In this document: in pieces, positions 11,640 through 22,550 of the stretch
How positions within the stretch are numbered: the first letter of the stretch is position 1
How the letters are laid out: each line of letters opens with the position of its first letter
From: Puccinia triticina
Lineage: Eukaryota > Basidiomycota > Pucciniomycetes > Pucciniales > Pucciniaceae
DNA length: 64,000 nt
Direction: 5' to 3'
NCBI RefSeq assembly: GCF_026914185.1
Contig: NC_070559.1
Location: 4,996,001 to 5,060,000, forward strand
Made by a program: the position numbers and the translations under genes
The notes under the pieces: model-generated
Told to the model about the DNA's origin: nothing
The model's database searches: none
What the model saw: the letters and a program-made list of their open reading frames with translations, nothing else

Positions 11640-11909
11640 TTCTATTGTTGAGTGCCTGGGTTTGGCACTCTGCCCCGTAAACTTCCCATAGTTCCAGTGG
11701 AGGGACTGGGTACCCGCGGGTATACCCTCAAATCTACGAGTTTATCCGCGGGTACCCTCCAGGTAAATTACCCACATCTACCCGTGTATCCAACCCGTTA
11801 CCCGCGGGGATTTCCACGGGAGCATAAGCCCTGGCTTTTTTCCTTGGGTATTACCACGGCAGGGCTGGATACTCTTGGGTACCCTGCGGGGTCCAGCCCT
11901 AGGTGTGCA

Positions 11910-13160
11910 TCTCCACCACCACAGATGCTCTTTTCACAATTTCTCTGCAAAGAAACTTCCAAGGGGCTTCATAGGGGGTATCAAATATGACCAAATCCAC
12001 AATTATGTGATGGACAGGTTTGAATAAACCCACCAAACGTGTTCTTCTTTCATCTGCCCAAATTTAAGATCCACTGGGGATAAATTTTCTTTTTGGCTAA
12101 TTGACTGCTTTCTAATTGCAGATTTCTTATATTTGATACCTCCTATTATTACTCCATCTTTCCATACAAGTATGTGAAAAAAACACAACTCTTTTTCAAA
12201 TGATAGTTGAGATTTTGGAGTGTGGCCAGGGCGGCAACATCCCAACTGATTTGATTTGTTTCATTTGAAGTGATTTTGAACACCCATGGAGTTTTGGGTT
12301 GGTGGTGGAAATGTGCACAAGGGCCTGCCCTGGCTCCCCTTCTTCCAGCCTGCTCAACTGACCTACCTTGAATGAGTACTTCCTTCCTCCTGTAGAGTGG
12401 TAAAACACTTGTTTCATTGTGTCAAGCAAAGGGAAGGACTTACAAGCTTAATACATAATGTGGACCCCACAACCCAAGAGAATTAAGGATTTTGGTGGGC
12501 CCTCTCACTCACCTGTTCTTGGATCTGTTTTCCTCTGGTTTTCATTCCCATCACGGCCCAACCTATTGTTGAAACTCCACATATCTTGATCCCATTCTCT
12601 CTCTCTTTCACACGCATGTCACTGCTTTCCTCCCTTCCAGATGAATATGCAGTTCCACCTTCTGCCCACAAATTGGCCCCAAGTTGTAATAGTCATAAGC
12701 CTTGTTGACACAGATAATTAAAACCCATAAATTCTCTGTGTCTTTTCCCTGAGACCCAGTGAGTCTCCTGTTGTGAGGAGCCTTTTTCCTCTTCAAAAGC
12801 TAGAAGCTTAGCCCCCTTTGTGAGCTTTCTTGTTTTGTTCCCGGCCTCAAGCTTTTTTCCTCAGGCCTGTTTTTCTATCATCCCTCCGACTGACTCAGAG
12901 CCATCATTTCAAAACCTATCCCTATCCCTCTACTTACCATCCTCCCACCTCTTCACAACCTATTTTATTGATCTACACTCATTGTTGCAACACTGTCACC
13001 AGGAAAAAAAGATAGTCACTTGATGAAAAGTGACATCATGCCAGCTCCAGTTGGCTACCCACCATCTACCCACCATCTGCCCACCATCTACCCATCATCT
13101 ACTCAGATTTCAGAACTTCCACAGGAGCTCCTCAGTTTTGGTTGGGCCCAAATAATCCTT
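11910..13160. other. No recognisable gene
   Basis: Mixed-composition sequence downstream of the hAT derivative. Minus-strand fragments at 12003-12429 look mildly protein-like (for example YSFKVGQLSRLEEGEPGQAL) but match no family I can name and are broken by stops. Confidence 0.4.
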
Positions 13161-13168
13161 GTGTCTAG

Positions 13169-13645
13169 CAACAGTGGGTCAGCTACGCTAAAATAGCTGT
13201 TAGCGTAGCGTAGCGCAGCGCAAATGCGCTATTTTTTAGCGTAGTGTTAGCGCAATTGCGCGCATCTGCGCTAACGCTACGCGCAAAGGATGCAAAGCTA
13301 TTTTAGCTTTTAGCGTAGCATTAGCGCAGATGCGCGCAATTGCGCTAACGCTAAGCACGCAAGGCGCAAAAGAGCGCGCGCTATGCTGCGCTAAAGCGTT
13401 TTTTGCGGCAAAAAAGTGCCTTTTCTCCGCTAAAAGCGCCTTAGCGCAACGTAGCGTAGCGTAGCGGCTGTAGCGCAGCGCTAACGCTAAACTAAAATTG
13501 GTATGCTGTTAGCGCCGCTGAAAATTAGCAAAGCGTAGCGGCGCTAACAGCGCGCTAACGCTATTCAAAAAAGGTTGGCGCTTTTTGTCGCTACGCTAAA
13601 CTTTAGGGCTAAAATAGCGTAGTTTAGCGTAGCGGCCCACTGTTG
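13169..13645. mobile_element. Short CAAC-ended element, 477 bp, built of TAGCG words, 7-bp duplication
   Basis: Ends CAACAGTGGGTCAGCTACGC (left) and, inverted from the right, CAACAGTGGGCCGCTACGC. Flanked by TGTCTAG at 13162-13168 and 13646-13652. The interior is almost wholly TAGCG/CGCTA words (TTAGCGCA, GCGCTAACGC) in both orientations. Non-coding. Confidence 0.82.
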
Positions 13646-13654
13646 TGTCTAGTC

Positions 13655-14690
13655 AGCTGATGCTCAGCTTTGGATCCAATCTCATGCACATCTTTGGTGC
13701 CCAGCCCACACTCAGCTTTGGCAACAAAGGGTAGTTACGTGACGTTGCGTTATCCGCGCAATTTTGGTAACATAACTATCCCCGTTATTTGGAGCCCTCC
13801 GTTACTTTACTAGTAACGGGGCCATTTTAGGCCCCGCGCGTAACGTAACGGGCCTCATCTTTGAGGCCCGTTATTGCGTTATCCCCCGGATAACACAATA
13901 ACGGACCGTTTAAGGCTTTTTAGCCGCATTTTTTGCCCGTTCTCAGGGTCTCCACGCGCCCGGATAACGCAACAAGCATGAAAAAAACCGGCTTAATGTG
14001 GTGTGATAACGTAATTTCACCGCTGTTACGCGTAACGCGTAGATAACGACAAAAATTCTTATACGTTACCGTTATCTACATGTTATGCGTAGTGTAACGT
14101 GTAACTACCCTTTGTTGGCTTTGGTGCCCAGCCCAAACTCAGCTTTGGTGCCCAGCTCTTGGTCAGCTTTGAACCAGTCCTGGCCCAGCTTTTTCTCAGC
14201 TTTATACCGGCCTTGGCCTAGCTTAGACTTACATTTAGAATATTTTTGCCCCAGTTAATACTCAGCCTTTAACCAGTATTTGCTCAGCTGATGTTCAGCT
14301 CTGAATCAATCTTGGCCAAGCTGATTCTCAGCTTCAGACCACTCCTGTACAAGCTGATTCTAAGCTTTGGACTAGCCTTGGCTCAGCTTATGCTAAGCTT
14401 TTGAAAAATCTTGGAACAGCTGATGCTCAGCTTTGGGACAGCCTTGGCTCAGCCAATGCTCAGCTTTGGACTAGTATTGGCTCTTGGAAAAACCTTTTCT
14501 TGATGCTCAGCTCTGGGCCAGCCTTGTCCAAGCTGACTATCAGCTTTGGAAGATTCTTGGCTCAGCTGATGCTCAGATTTGGAATATTCTTGGTCCATCT
14601 GATGCTTTGCTTAATTGTGTCAGGTTCAGACCAGCCAACACTCATCTTGCTCCCAGGCTCAGCCAATTCTCATTGCTCAGCTTTGGCTGA
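13655..14690 (+). repeat. Degenerate minisatellite, roughly 33-bp unit (CAGCTGATGCTCAGCTTTGG...)
   Basis: Tandem, diverged copies of a unit containing GATGCTCAGCTTTGG and CAGYCTTGGCT. The element at 13722-14117 sits inside the array, and its GCTTTGG target duplication is part of the repeat unit. Not coding. Confidence 0.7.
13722..14117. mobile_element. Short CAAC-ended element, 396 bp, built of GTTAC/CGTTA words, 7-bp duplication
   Basis: Ends CAACAAAGGGTAGTTAC are perfectly inverted at both sides; GCTTTGG occurs at 13715-13721 and 14118-14124. The interior consists largely of GTAACG/CGTTAT words. Non-coding. Confidence 0.85.
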
Positions 14691-14759
14691 GCATCCGGTG
14701 TTCCTGTGAAAATTGTGAGGATAAGCTGACTGTGCTAAATTGAGTGCTCTTGTGCAGTA

Positions 14760-14895
14760 CTGAAAGCTCTGCATGTGCTGGTGGAGCAGACTTGGAGAAT
14801 TACTAGAGCAGACTTGGAGCAGTCCTAGAGCAGACTTGGAGCAGCACTGTAGAAGACTTGGAGCAGCACTGGAGCAGCACTGGAGCAGAAACCAA
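14760..14895 (+). repeat. Small minisatellite (GAGCAGACTTGGAGCAGCACTG-like, 15-25 bp units)
   Basis: Repeated GACTTGGAGCAG and CACTGGAGCAG phrases in tandem, moderately diverged. Confidence 0.7.
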
Positions 14896-14999
14896 AGCTT
14901 CATCATGTCACTTGCCATCAAGTGACTATATTTTTTTCCTGGTGTGTGAGCTTTGGATTCTGTATAATGAGTTATGTAATTAAGAACCCCCAACTGAGA

Positions 15000-15115
15000 C
15001 CGGGTATCCACAGCGGGTGCGGGTACCCCTGGTGTTTTTCACAAATTCTGGTCACCTATACTCATAAACAGCGCCCGCAGGCGGGTACCACAGGTGTTTT
15101 TTGCGGGTACCCAAG
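15000..15115. repeat. GGGTACCC-rich fragment of hAT-like termini
   Basis: Contains GTGCGGGTACCCC and, inverted, GGGTACCCGC with GTGTTTTTC/GTGTTTTTTGC phrases found at other hAT-like ends in this window (4235, 20150, 61880). Boundaries not resolved. Confidence 0.45.
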
Positions 15116-15447
15116 CCCTCTGTGCGCCCCTTATAGCTTGTCTTTTTATGCAACCCCATTGCTCTAAGGCCCTGTTTGGCCGCCCAATGTGATATGATAA
15201 ATGGTGTATTACTTTACAGGACACATGTAGCCGGGTTGAATTTGTCATAGAAACAATAAAACCAAGACAGCACTTATAACATGTGTGTTTGGTGCAGCCA
15301 CACAAAATTTTCTGAGTCCATTTATTACTGCACCGTTTGGTGTGGCATTGTCCCAAACTAGCTACCATACCACAATATCTCTTCAAAAATGACTCTCTCA
15401 AATAATCAGCAATCTCTACAACAAACCCACAAGCAACAACAAATCTG

Positions 15448-16546
15448 ATGCCAGAAAATGATCATCATGGTTGTTATCATAATAGGATGTTCTCACTATC
15501 CACTCATGTTTTTTATTTATTCTCAGAAGAACTGCTCTCAATTGACATAGAACCTGCGTCAAAACTAGTTGGCATGTATGAGCAACTGGCAATCTTCTTG
15601 TACATTGTTGGCCAGAAGGCTACCAACCGGCAGACTCAAGATCAATTAAAACACAGGGGCAAGAAAATATCCCGCATCTTCCATCATGTGAGCAACCTTT
15701 TCATTCAGCTGCTCAAGAAGTAAATTGTTCCACCTCAGGTTAATGAAGCACACAAGTCCATCTTGGACAACCTCAAATTTTCACCCTTCTTCAATTGATG
15801 TATTGGTGGGATGGATGGCTGTCATGTCCCAGCATGTCTATGGCAGGCCCTTATTGGAATTGGAAAGGGACACTCTCTCAGAATGTACTTGGTGTAGTGG
15901 ACTTCACAATGAAGTTCACCTACATTATGGTTGGCTGGGAGGGGTCTGCGCATGACTTGAGAGTCCTTGGAAGTGCAATGGCTGAAGATTTCAGCATTCC
16001 AAGAGGCTTGTTCTACCTTGCCAATGCGGGTTACTTGCTCTCCAAAGGTATACTGGTTCCTTACCTGGGGGTACATTATCACCTGCGCAAAAATGCACAC
16101 GCAGGTCATAGGTATGCTTTTCAATAAGCTGTGTCTTTTTCTGTAGCTATGCGTATGAACTGATGAAGATGATTTTTCCAGGCCCACAAACAAAGAAGAT
16201 CTTTTCAACCTGTGGCATTCAATGCTTCGGAATGTCATTGAGCGTACTTTTGGCACCTGGAGGAAGCGATACATCCTCTAGAGGTCTGGAAACTCAAGGG
16301 AAACTTGTTCTTGCGCTAGCGGTTCTACACAATATCAAAATTGAAAACCACAGCCAGTCAGATTATTTTAACAACAACAATTACGTGGGCCCAGCATCAG
16401 AGGATGATGAGATCCCCAACAATGAAGAAGACAAACCTTCTTTGAGCCAAGCTCAAGGACAAGCTGCACACAAGATCTGGAGGGACTTGTTGGTGCAGAA
16501 AATGTGGGACCAGAACTTCAATTATGTTCATCAATGTGGTTGTTGA
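15448..16546 (+). pseudogene. PIF/Harbinger transposase (HARBI1-like DDE), broken
   Basis: Family text runs in order: KLVGMYEQLAIFLYIVG and RQTQDQLKHRGKKISRIFHH (N-terminal helix-turn-helix-like region), NLKFSPFF...GGMDGCHVP (first catalytic Asp), KGTLSQNVLGVVDFTMKFTY, GWEGSAHDLRVL (second Asp), FYLANAGYLLS, PYLGVHYHL, then ERTFGTW (Glu) and GKLVLALAVLHN. The reading is broken by in-frame TAA at 15721-15723, a TGA near 15796, a frameshift near 15830 and a further shift near 16270. One intron about 16090-16180 is plausible. The catalytic residues survive, but the copy cannot make a full protein. Confidence 0.82.
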
Positions 16547-16703
16547 AAAATGATTTTTGTTTTTGCTCCTCTTTCATCTTTTACTCTTGATTTGACTGGT
16601 AGACAAGATGAGTAGCAAAAAAAAGCAGCAGCAGAATAACTTGTTGTATTTTGAAATTTGTATCAATCTACACTATTTCATGTTTGTAAATCAAGCCAAT
16701 GAA

Positions 16704-17880
16704 TCAGTTGCCCGGAGGAAGCTTGGAATTGATCTGCGCGCTCATCCAGCCCCAGGCGTGGTCGTGGTCTTGGATTGCCAGAAAGGCTTTGGCCTCTGCT
16801 TTGTTTTCCAAGAAGCTAAAACCCGTGACAAGCTCTTCAATACTGAGACCAGTTGCAAAGTGGTCCTGGAACTTCTTGATTGCAGTGTGTATTGGTGAGA
16901 CTTCCTCTTGGTTAAAGGCATCAACAAGTCGATCAATCAAGTTTTCAAAGCAATCACCCAATGTGATCCAATGACAACAAGCAGCTCAAACCCCTGGACG
17001 TTGAGCAGGTGTTTGTCAAGCATCCAAGTTTTCAGCAGCATTTTCATCAACACCGGGAGCAGCGGGACCTCCCTCTGCATCTTCAGTCGGGACCATTGCA
17101 CCAGATTGACACAAAACACCAGTAGCTGTGTTCCCCTTGAAAATCACTTGATAGTCCCTGTATTTGGGAAACAGGGTCTTCTGAAATTGTCTGAAATTTG
17201 GGTGCAACTAAGAGTTACACACAAGGAATCATGTGAGCTTGCTCATCTTCCTACTACCAAGCACCAAGCATCCAGGTCAACTTACAACTAAAAAAGCATT
17301 CCAGACCTCCTCTGAGGCAGTGACCATACATTTGGCCTTGTACCACCCAAATCCACTTGCTCCTTTGCAAGCTGCAAAGTTGTCCCAGATCTTTTTGAAT
17401 GTCTGGTTTAACTTTGAATTCACCTTTAGGACAGTAAACTCGACACAGGGAAACTCAATAGCCAGCTTGGTGGCAACTGTTTGGTGAACCTCTGGTTTGA
17501 ATCCAGCTTTGCCGCGCTGTCCTGACTAAACAGCTTTGAAATACATCTCGAGCGCACTATTTTACATGCCAGCGGTCCATAAAAGGTTTTTGGTCTTGTC
17601 CTTTTTGGGAATTTACTCTTGCTGGGTTTGGGTTGCAATCGGACTATGCTGAGAAGCATTTGGGCCTGATTGTTGAGAACCCATTGGCTGAGATTGAGTT
17701 TGACTCCAGGGGATAGGAACTGATTGGTTGAAAATTTGGAGTACTAGTGTCCTGAGTTGGACAAGTTTCCCACTGAGTTGGAGTAGAAGGAGTCCTTGGA
17801 GATATCAATGGGTTTTGAGACTTTGCAGTGCGTTTTGGAGTTGGATGAGGATTTTGGGAGGATTTTTGTCAAGCCATAAT
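16704..17880 (-). pseudogene. Harbinger accessory protein with Myb/SANT-like DNA-binding domain, decayed
   Basis: Read on minus, pieces match the second gene of fungal Harbinger elements: a Ser/Asn/Pro-rich start near 17880, a helix region with FTVLKVNSKLNQTFKKIWDN and GASGFGWYKAKCMVTASEEV typical of Myb/SANT-like domains, then HPNFRQFQKTLFPKYRDYQV, FKGNTATGV, and a C-terminal conserved block ending at 16704 (FLAIQDHDHAWGWMSAQINS). Frames change several times and stops intervene, so it is a pseudogene. In this superfamily the accessory protein cooperates with the transposase for nuclear import and end binding. Confidence 0.68.
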
Positions 17881-18085
17881 GCAATTTATTGAGTGTGAGA
17901 TGAGAGGAGTCAGAATCCACAACCTGGTCTTGGGGACAACAAGTGGATTTATCACCCAGAAATACAGGTCCAGATCTCTATTTCCGAAATGGTGGGGATG
18001 ATAAATTTTCAGTCATGTGTGATCATGTCTTTTATGATATTAACAGCTACCACAAACACCAAATAAATGGAATTTATAACCCAGG

Positions 18086-18932
18086 TAGGGATGGCACTTT
18101 TTACCTGGGTACCCGGACAGAATTTCACTAAAATCAGACACCCACACCTGCGGAGCGGGTACCAGGGTGCAAATGGCGGGTACCAGGGTGCAAATGGCGG
18201 GTACCCGGGTGCAAAAGGCAAGTACCTGCGGCCCACCGGTACAATTGGGTCCAAAGACCCATGAATTGGGTCTGAAGACCCATTGATAGGTTCCCAAGAC
18301 CCATTGATTGGGTCCTGACTCCTGAGACCCAATGATTGAGTCCTGAGACCCAATGATTGAGTCCTGAGACCCAATGATTGAGTCCTGAGACCCAATGATT
18401 GAGTCCTGAGACCCAATGATTGAGTCCTGAGACCCAATGATTGAGTCCTGAGACCCAATGATTGAGTCCTGAGACCCAATGATTGAGTCCTGAGACCCAA
18501 TGATTGAGTCCTGAGACCCAATGATTGAGTCCTGAGACCCAATGATTGAGTCCTGAGACCCAATGATTGAGTCCTGAGACCCAATGATTGAGTCCTGAGA
18601 CCCAATGATTGAGTCCTGAGACCCAATGATTGAGTCCTGAGACCCAATGATTGAGTCCTGAGACCCAATGATTGAGTCCTGAGACCCAATGATTGAGTCC
18701 TGAGACCCAATGATTGAGTCCTGAGACCAAATGATTGAGTACTGAGACCCAATGATTGGGTCCCAAGACCGATTGATTGGGTCCAACTGTTAGCACAAAA
18801 GTCAGACAGGCGGGTACCTGTGCCAGGTACCTGGGCACCCGCCCTTTTTCTAGCAAAAATAAACACCTGCACCGGCACCCGGTATCCGTTGGTGGGACCT
18901 GCGGCTTGCACAGGTACCCAAGGCCATTCCTA
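18086..18932. mobile_element. Non-autonomous hAT MITE, 847 bp, 8-bp duplication AACCCAGG
   Basis: Left end TAGGGATGGCACTTTTTACC with CTGGGTACCCGG; right end, inverted, TAGGAATGGCCTTGGGTACC. Flanks AACCCAGG at 18078-18085 and 18933-18940 are identical. The centre is a 21-bp minisatellite. No coding potential beyond repeat-derived open frames. Confidence 0.88.
18316..18765 (+). repeat. 21-bp minisatellite, about 21 copies
   Basis: Unit GAGTCCTGAGACCCAATGATT, nearly identical through the array, with a few variant units at the edges. Because 21 is divisible by three, the minus strand stays open in several frames and gives spurious heptapeptide repeat proteins. Confidence 0.95.
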
Positions 18933-18999
18933 AACCCAGGCAACCCCCGTTATAAGTTGCCCAATTTAACATATAACATTGCCTGGCCAAATGGGGCCT

Positions 19000-19310
19000 T
19001 ATAATTTCATGGAATGAAGAATATGCAAAATTAAATTATCTCTGAAGTTTTTAGACTTTTTGAGTGTGTAACCAAAAAGATATACAGTTAGAAGTCATAT
19101 TCCTACTATTCAGCTGTGCATCCCTTTTATCTAATTTTCTGATGACACCCTATTGCCAAACATTTCATAGCACAGAGAATATGCAAAATCAAAAATTACC
19201 TGCAATTTTAGACTGTTTGGGTGTGTCATGAAAATGTTGTATGTTTAGCAGTAAATTTCCTACTAAACCTGCCACGCACCCCTGATATTTCTTATTCTCT
19301 GATGACACAC
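19000..19310. repeat. Diverged tandem duplication of about 165 bp, AT-rich
   Basis: Two adjacent diverged copies, each from GAATATGCAAAAT through TTTTAGACT and GTGTGT to TTCTGATGACAC (about 19016-19148 and 19178-19310). No gene. Confidence 0.6.
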
Positions 19311-19312
19311 TC

Positions 19313-19537
19313 ACTGCAAAAAAAATTCAAGCAACTGCTAGCAGTTGATATGCGGGTTACTGCTGTGGAAATGCTGTTCTAGCTCCACCCAAACACACAT
19401 AAGCTTTTTCTGCACAGTCACTGTGAATTGAAGCTTGGTCAACACCTTGAAAAACGCTTGTGTAATACCACAAGCTTGCTTGGAGTCCTTGCATTTCAAC
19501 TTTCTTGATTTTTTTCTTGCAGTGACTATTGCCAAAA
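19313..19537. mobile_element. Small MITE with CACTGCAA ends, about 225 bp
   Basis: Ends TCACTGCAAAAAAAATTCAAG and, inverted, TCACTGCAAGAAAAAAATC. It shares internal phrases (CACTGTG.ATTGAAGCTTGG, CCACAAGCTT) with the larger element at 46259-47376. Target duplication not clear. Confidence 0.6.
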
Positions 19538-19539
19538 AA

Positions 19540-20179
19540 TTGATGGCACAGACACCCGGGGTGATTTTGACGCACTATCCAGAGAGTTTCATACCATAAT
19601 CTTTTTCCAGAACTGTGCTGGATGCTTTTGGTCAAATTAGTGTGAGAAATAATGAACAATGCTTGAACTCATCCACAAATTTTCTGAAACTGATCCTGAA
19701 TTCATCCATAAATCATCCAGAACTCATGCAGAAGTCAACTGGAACTCAATCAGAACACAGTTGAAACCACTGAGACACAATTGCCACAATCAAATCAGAA
19801 CTCAATTTGAACTGTTTATTGATTGGGATGATTTCTTGGGGTTCAATTCATATTATTCACATGCTCATGAAGGTGGTCATTGTTTTCAATTTTGGTAAAA
19901 AAAATTCCCTCATGTGAACACCCAAAAGTTTGTTACAAATTGCAGGCTGGGCCTCTTCAAGATCAACAACATGTACACACCGGTTAGAATGATGTGAAAG
20001 GTCCACCTGAATTGGCATATTTCCCCAGAAAAAGGCAGGTATCATCTATAATTGAGCCAAAAAAGGATGAAAATAGGGAAAAAGTGTGTGTCAAGTGACC
20101 TAGAGATTGCCAAGTGGACCTGGCTACCTGCCGCGTGTCCCGGTACCCACAGTGTTTTTCGCAATATTCAGAAACCCGT
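19540..20179. other. No gene seen
   Basis: Mixed sequence with repeated GAACTCA/TCATCCA words and an isolated GGTACCCAC fragment near 20145 resembling hAT-like ends. Nothing coding recognised. Confidence 0.4.
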
Positions 20180-21124
20180 TGTAAGACTCAAAAATTGGTT
20201 GTGAAACCCTTTTGCTGAATGGAGAAGGGGATGATGGAGTTGCAAGCTCTGCCCTTCTAACTACCAGATAACAAGACCCACCAAGGTAAGCTTGGCAATT
20301 TTTAATCATGTGATAGGATTGGTTGGTTCAGGATGAAGTCGTTTGATCAATATGTGTATAGAGTATAGAGTACTAATGAGTGTTGGTGATGAAGATGTGA
20401 AGAGGGGGAATTGAACTGAGGTTGGGTGAGGTATTGGTATCAATGACAAGAGTCGGGATGGAACCTGGGTTGGCTCAGGTGAGGCGTGAAGGGTGTGGGA
20501 GCACTATGCTTCAACCAGGATTGGAACCAAGGAGGGGGTACTGGCACTAGGCACTTGTTATGTTGATTCCAAGAAGAATGTGTTAGACTTTCAATTGCAC
20601 TTGTAAGGGTAATAATATGAAAATGTAGGTAGTATATAATTTGGTGTGATGAGGAGTGATATGGTCTGATGTGGGGGGAATTGCCAGCATGAGGAACAAA
20701 TGGCTGGAGAGAGGCATCCTTTTATACCCATGGGTGAGGGATTTTAGCTCCAGGGGAACAGGCTTTGGTGGGCTAAATAGCTAATGGGGTACATCCCTAC
20801 AACATATAGTTTGACAGGAGCACAGCCTCAAAGGGACCTACCCTAAAAAACAGGGTGCTACCTACAACAGAAAGGGTAAAACCCCGCAGGGTATTATAAA
20901 TACAAGCAAAATTATGCATATTCATTATGCATATGTAATACAAGGTGAGCTTGAAGAACAATAAGCAAGGGAAACATTCTCCATGACAGGTTGAAATATG
21001 TGTAACCCCTAAAACGGTGGAGATAGAGGGTTCATTCCAGTGGGTGACTGTAGGTTATTTTGTGTGAAAGTCCATTTCTGGGTTTAATTTTACAATATAT
21101 AGAAACACAGGAATAAATACCACA
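20180..21124 (-). repeat. Solo LTR-like repeat (family A), minus orientation
   Basis: Matches, as reverse complement, the LTR-like repeat at 30509-31483 along most of its length (shared phrases around GCAAGCTCTGCCCTTCT, GGTAGCACCCTG, GGACTTTC). Its ends TGTAAGACTC and GGTATTTATTC (read inverted) correspond to that copy's TATTACA and TGTAATA ends. On minus it carries three B-box-like GGTTC-type motifs near 20405, 20460 and 20515. No clear target duplication. Confidence 0.65.
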
Positions 21125-21199
21125 CCTTACCTGGACACGGCACCCACGGTACTTTTTGCCGGTACCGCGGGTACTTGTGCTATTTCTTTTATCCAAAAC

Positions 21200-21460
21200 C
21201 CCCACTCAATGACAGGAAAGACTGTTCATCGGGAGTATTGGTTCCTCTTGATGACTGGGACAGCCCCTATCATTGAATTTTTTTCCTCTCAATGACCAAG
21301 GTCTGTCCCAGTCATCAAGAGGAAGCAACCCTCTCAATGAGCGGGGTCTATCACGGTCATCAAGTGGTTTGTTTCCTCTTGATGACCAGGATTTGTCATG
21401 GTCATGGAGAGGGTTGATTCCTCCCAATGACCAGGATCTGTCCCGGTCATTGAGAGGGCC
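21200..21460. repeat. Short palindrome array (ATGACC...GGTCAT units)
   Basis: Five or six units with CTCTCAATGACCAGGGTCTGTCCCGGTCAT-like structure, a diverged form of the module in the MULE arrays. It abuts the TRIM-like element at 21465. Confidence 0.75.
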
Positions 21461-21506
21461 AAATTGTCAGAAAAGAAATGGCTCCACCAGGACTTGAACT
21501 TGGGTT

Positions 21507-21538
<32 letters not shown>

Positions 21539-21685
21539 GCTAAAAAACCTGAGTTGACAGATTCATAATCTAACATCCTCCCGGAATCTGGATTAAGGCT
21601 CTCCTAAACCCGCTGGTGTGCTCACTCCTCTGCAGGTATGCTTGGCTCTTTGAGCTCAAGACCGTAAATCTGTCAGAAAAGAAAT

Positions 21686-21755
21686 GGCTCCACCAGGTCT
21701 TGAACCCCGGTTGGGCTAACTCTAGGTGCATGCTTTACCACTAAGCTATGAAGCC
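21686..21755 (-). other. tRNA-like sequence in TRIM LTR2
   Basis: On minus: 5' GGCTTCA pairs with 3' TGGAGCC (one G-T wobble); TA then a D-arm-like GCTT AGTGGTA AAGC; a weak anticodon arm; and a T-arm-like CCGGG..TTCAAGA..CCTGG. A-box TAGCTTAGTGG and B-box GGTTCAAGACC are present. A diverged copy lies in LTR1 at about 21480-21540. The anticodon stem does not pair well, so it is called tRNA-like rather than a tRNA gene. Confidence 0.6.
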
Positions 21756-21756
21756 T

Positions 21757-22550
21757 TGCGGACCGCAGCAACATCTGACGATTCAGTGGGGATTCAAACC
21801 CCGCGCGACAAGTATTGCAGCAACACTTGGCCGGCTGTCCATCAGCCGGCCACCGGGGTATGTACACACACCGCACCTCTTGATGGCTGGCACAACGACC
21901 GGTCACCAAGAGGAGTACGCACTCCTCTCAATGGCTGGCCCAAAGACCGGCCATCAGGAGGAGTCCTTGTGCCGGCCATTGAGAGTTGTCCACACTCCTC
22001 TCAATGACCAGCATAACAACTGGTCATCGGGAGGAGGAGTCCACACTCCTCTCGATGACCAGCACAAGGAGCGGTCATCGGGAGGAGGAATCCATACTCC
22101 TCTCAATGCCAACACAGGCCGGCCTTGAGAGGAGTACATGCACCTCGATGCCCGGTCTGTGCCGTCCATCGAGGGAAGTGTGCATTTACTCCTCCCGATG
22201 ACCGGGCCTTGGGCCAGCCATCGAGAGGAGTGCGTACTCCTCTTGGTGACTGGTCGTTGTGCCGGCCATCGAGTGGTGTCTGTACTCCTCTTGAAGCCAG
22301 TGTTTGCTGGCATCAAGAGGAGTGAGGACTCCTCCCAATGACCGGTCCATGAGCTGGTCACCGAGAGGAGTGAGCGGAGTGTGTAATCCTCTTGATGGCT
22401 GGCACAAGGACCGGTCATCGAGAGGATGTTATGTACTGCGGTGGCCGGCTGTCCAAATGCAAATCAGCCGGCCAAATGTCGCTGCATATTCTGATATGCA
22501 GTGTCATGATGTCGCTGCGGCCCGCAGCGACAGCAAGATGCCTGCAGTGT
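21757..22550. mobile_element. Insertion carrying a palindrome array, inside TRIM LTR2
   Basis: Present in LTR2 and absent from LTR1. Edges hold inverted phrases (GCGGACCGCAGCAACATC / GCGGGCCGCAGCGACATC, and TTGGCCGGCTG on both sides). The centre (about 21870-22430) is a run of GATGACCGG...CCGGCCATCGAG palindromes with GAGGAGT...ACTCCTC spacers. No gene. Exact ends and duplication unresolved. Confidence 0.65.

Larger units (their letters stand above)
4162..11901 (-). mobile_element. hAT-type derivative (843 bp without its insertion), split by a MULE
   Basis: Inverted ends TGGGGCTGGACCCC (4162) and TAGGGCTGGACCCC (reading inward from 11901) are flanked by an identical 8-bp duplication GGTGTGCA at 4154-4161 and 11902-11909; 8 bp is the hAT hallmark. 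Both ends are rich in GGGTACCCG-type words seen in other elements of the window. Removing the 6890-bp MULE and one 7-bp duplication leaves 843 bp, containing a minus-strand first exon with a BED zinc finger and no transposase core, so it is non-autonomous. Confidence 0.85.
15168..18998 (+). mobile_element. PIF/Harbinger DNA transposon, 3.8 kb, with nested hAT MITE
   Basis: Imperfect inverted ends: GGCCCTGTTTGGCC at 15168 and GGCCCCATTTGGCC reading inward from 18998, with further matching CAATGT.ATATG. The left flank is TAA and the right flank TTA, so the expected identical 3-bp duplication is not clean. It carries the two genes typical of this superfamily in convergent order: DDE transposase on + and a Myb/SANT-like protein on -. 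The 847-bp hAT MITE at 18086-18932 sits near its right end. Confidence 0.78.

Noticed and set aside
18009..18943. Long minus-strand open frames of 250-300 codons with heptapeptide repeats
   Set aside because: They are translations of the 21-bp minisatellite in several frames, bounded by MITE ends; period divisible by three explains the openness.
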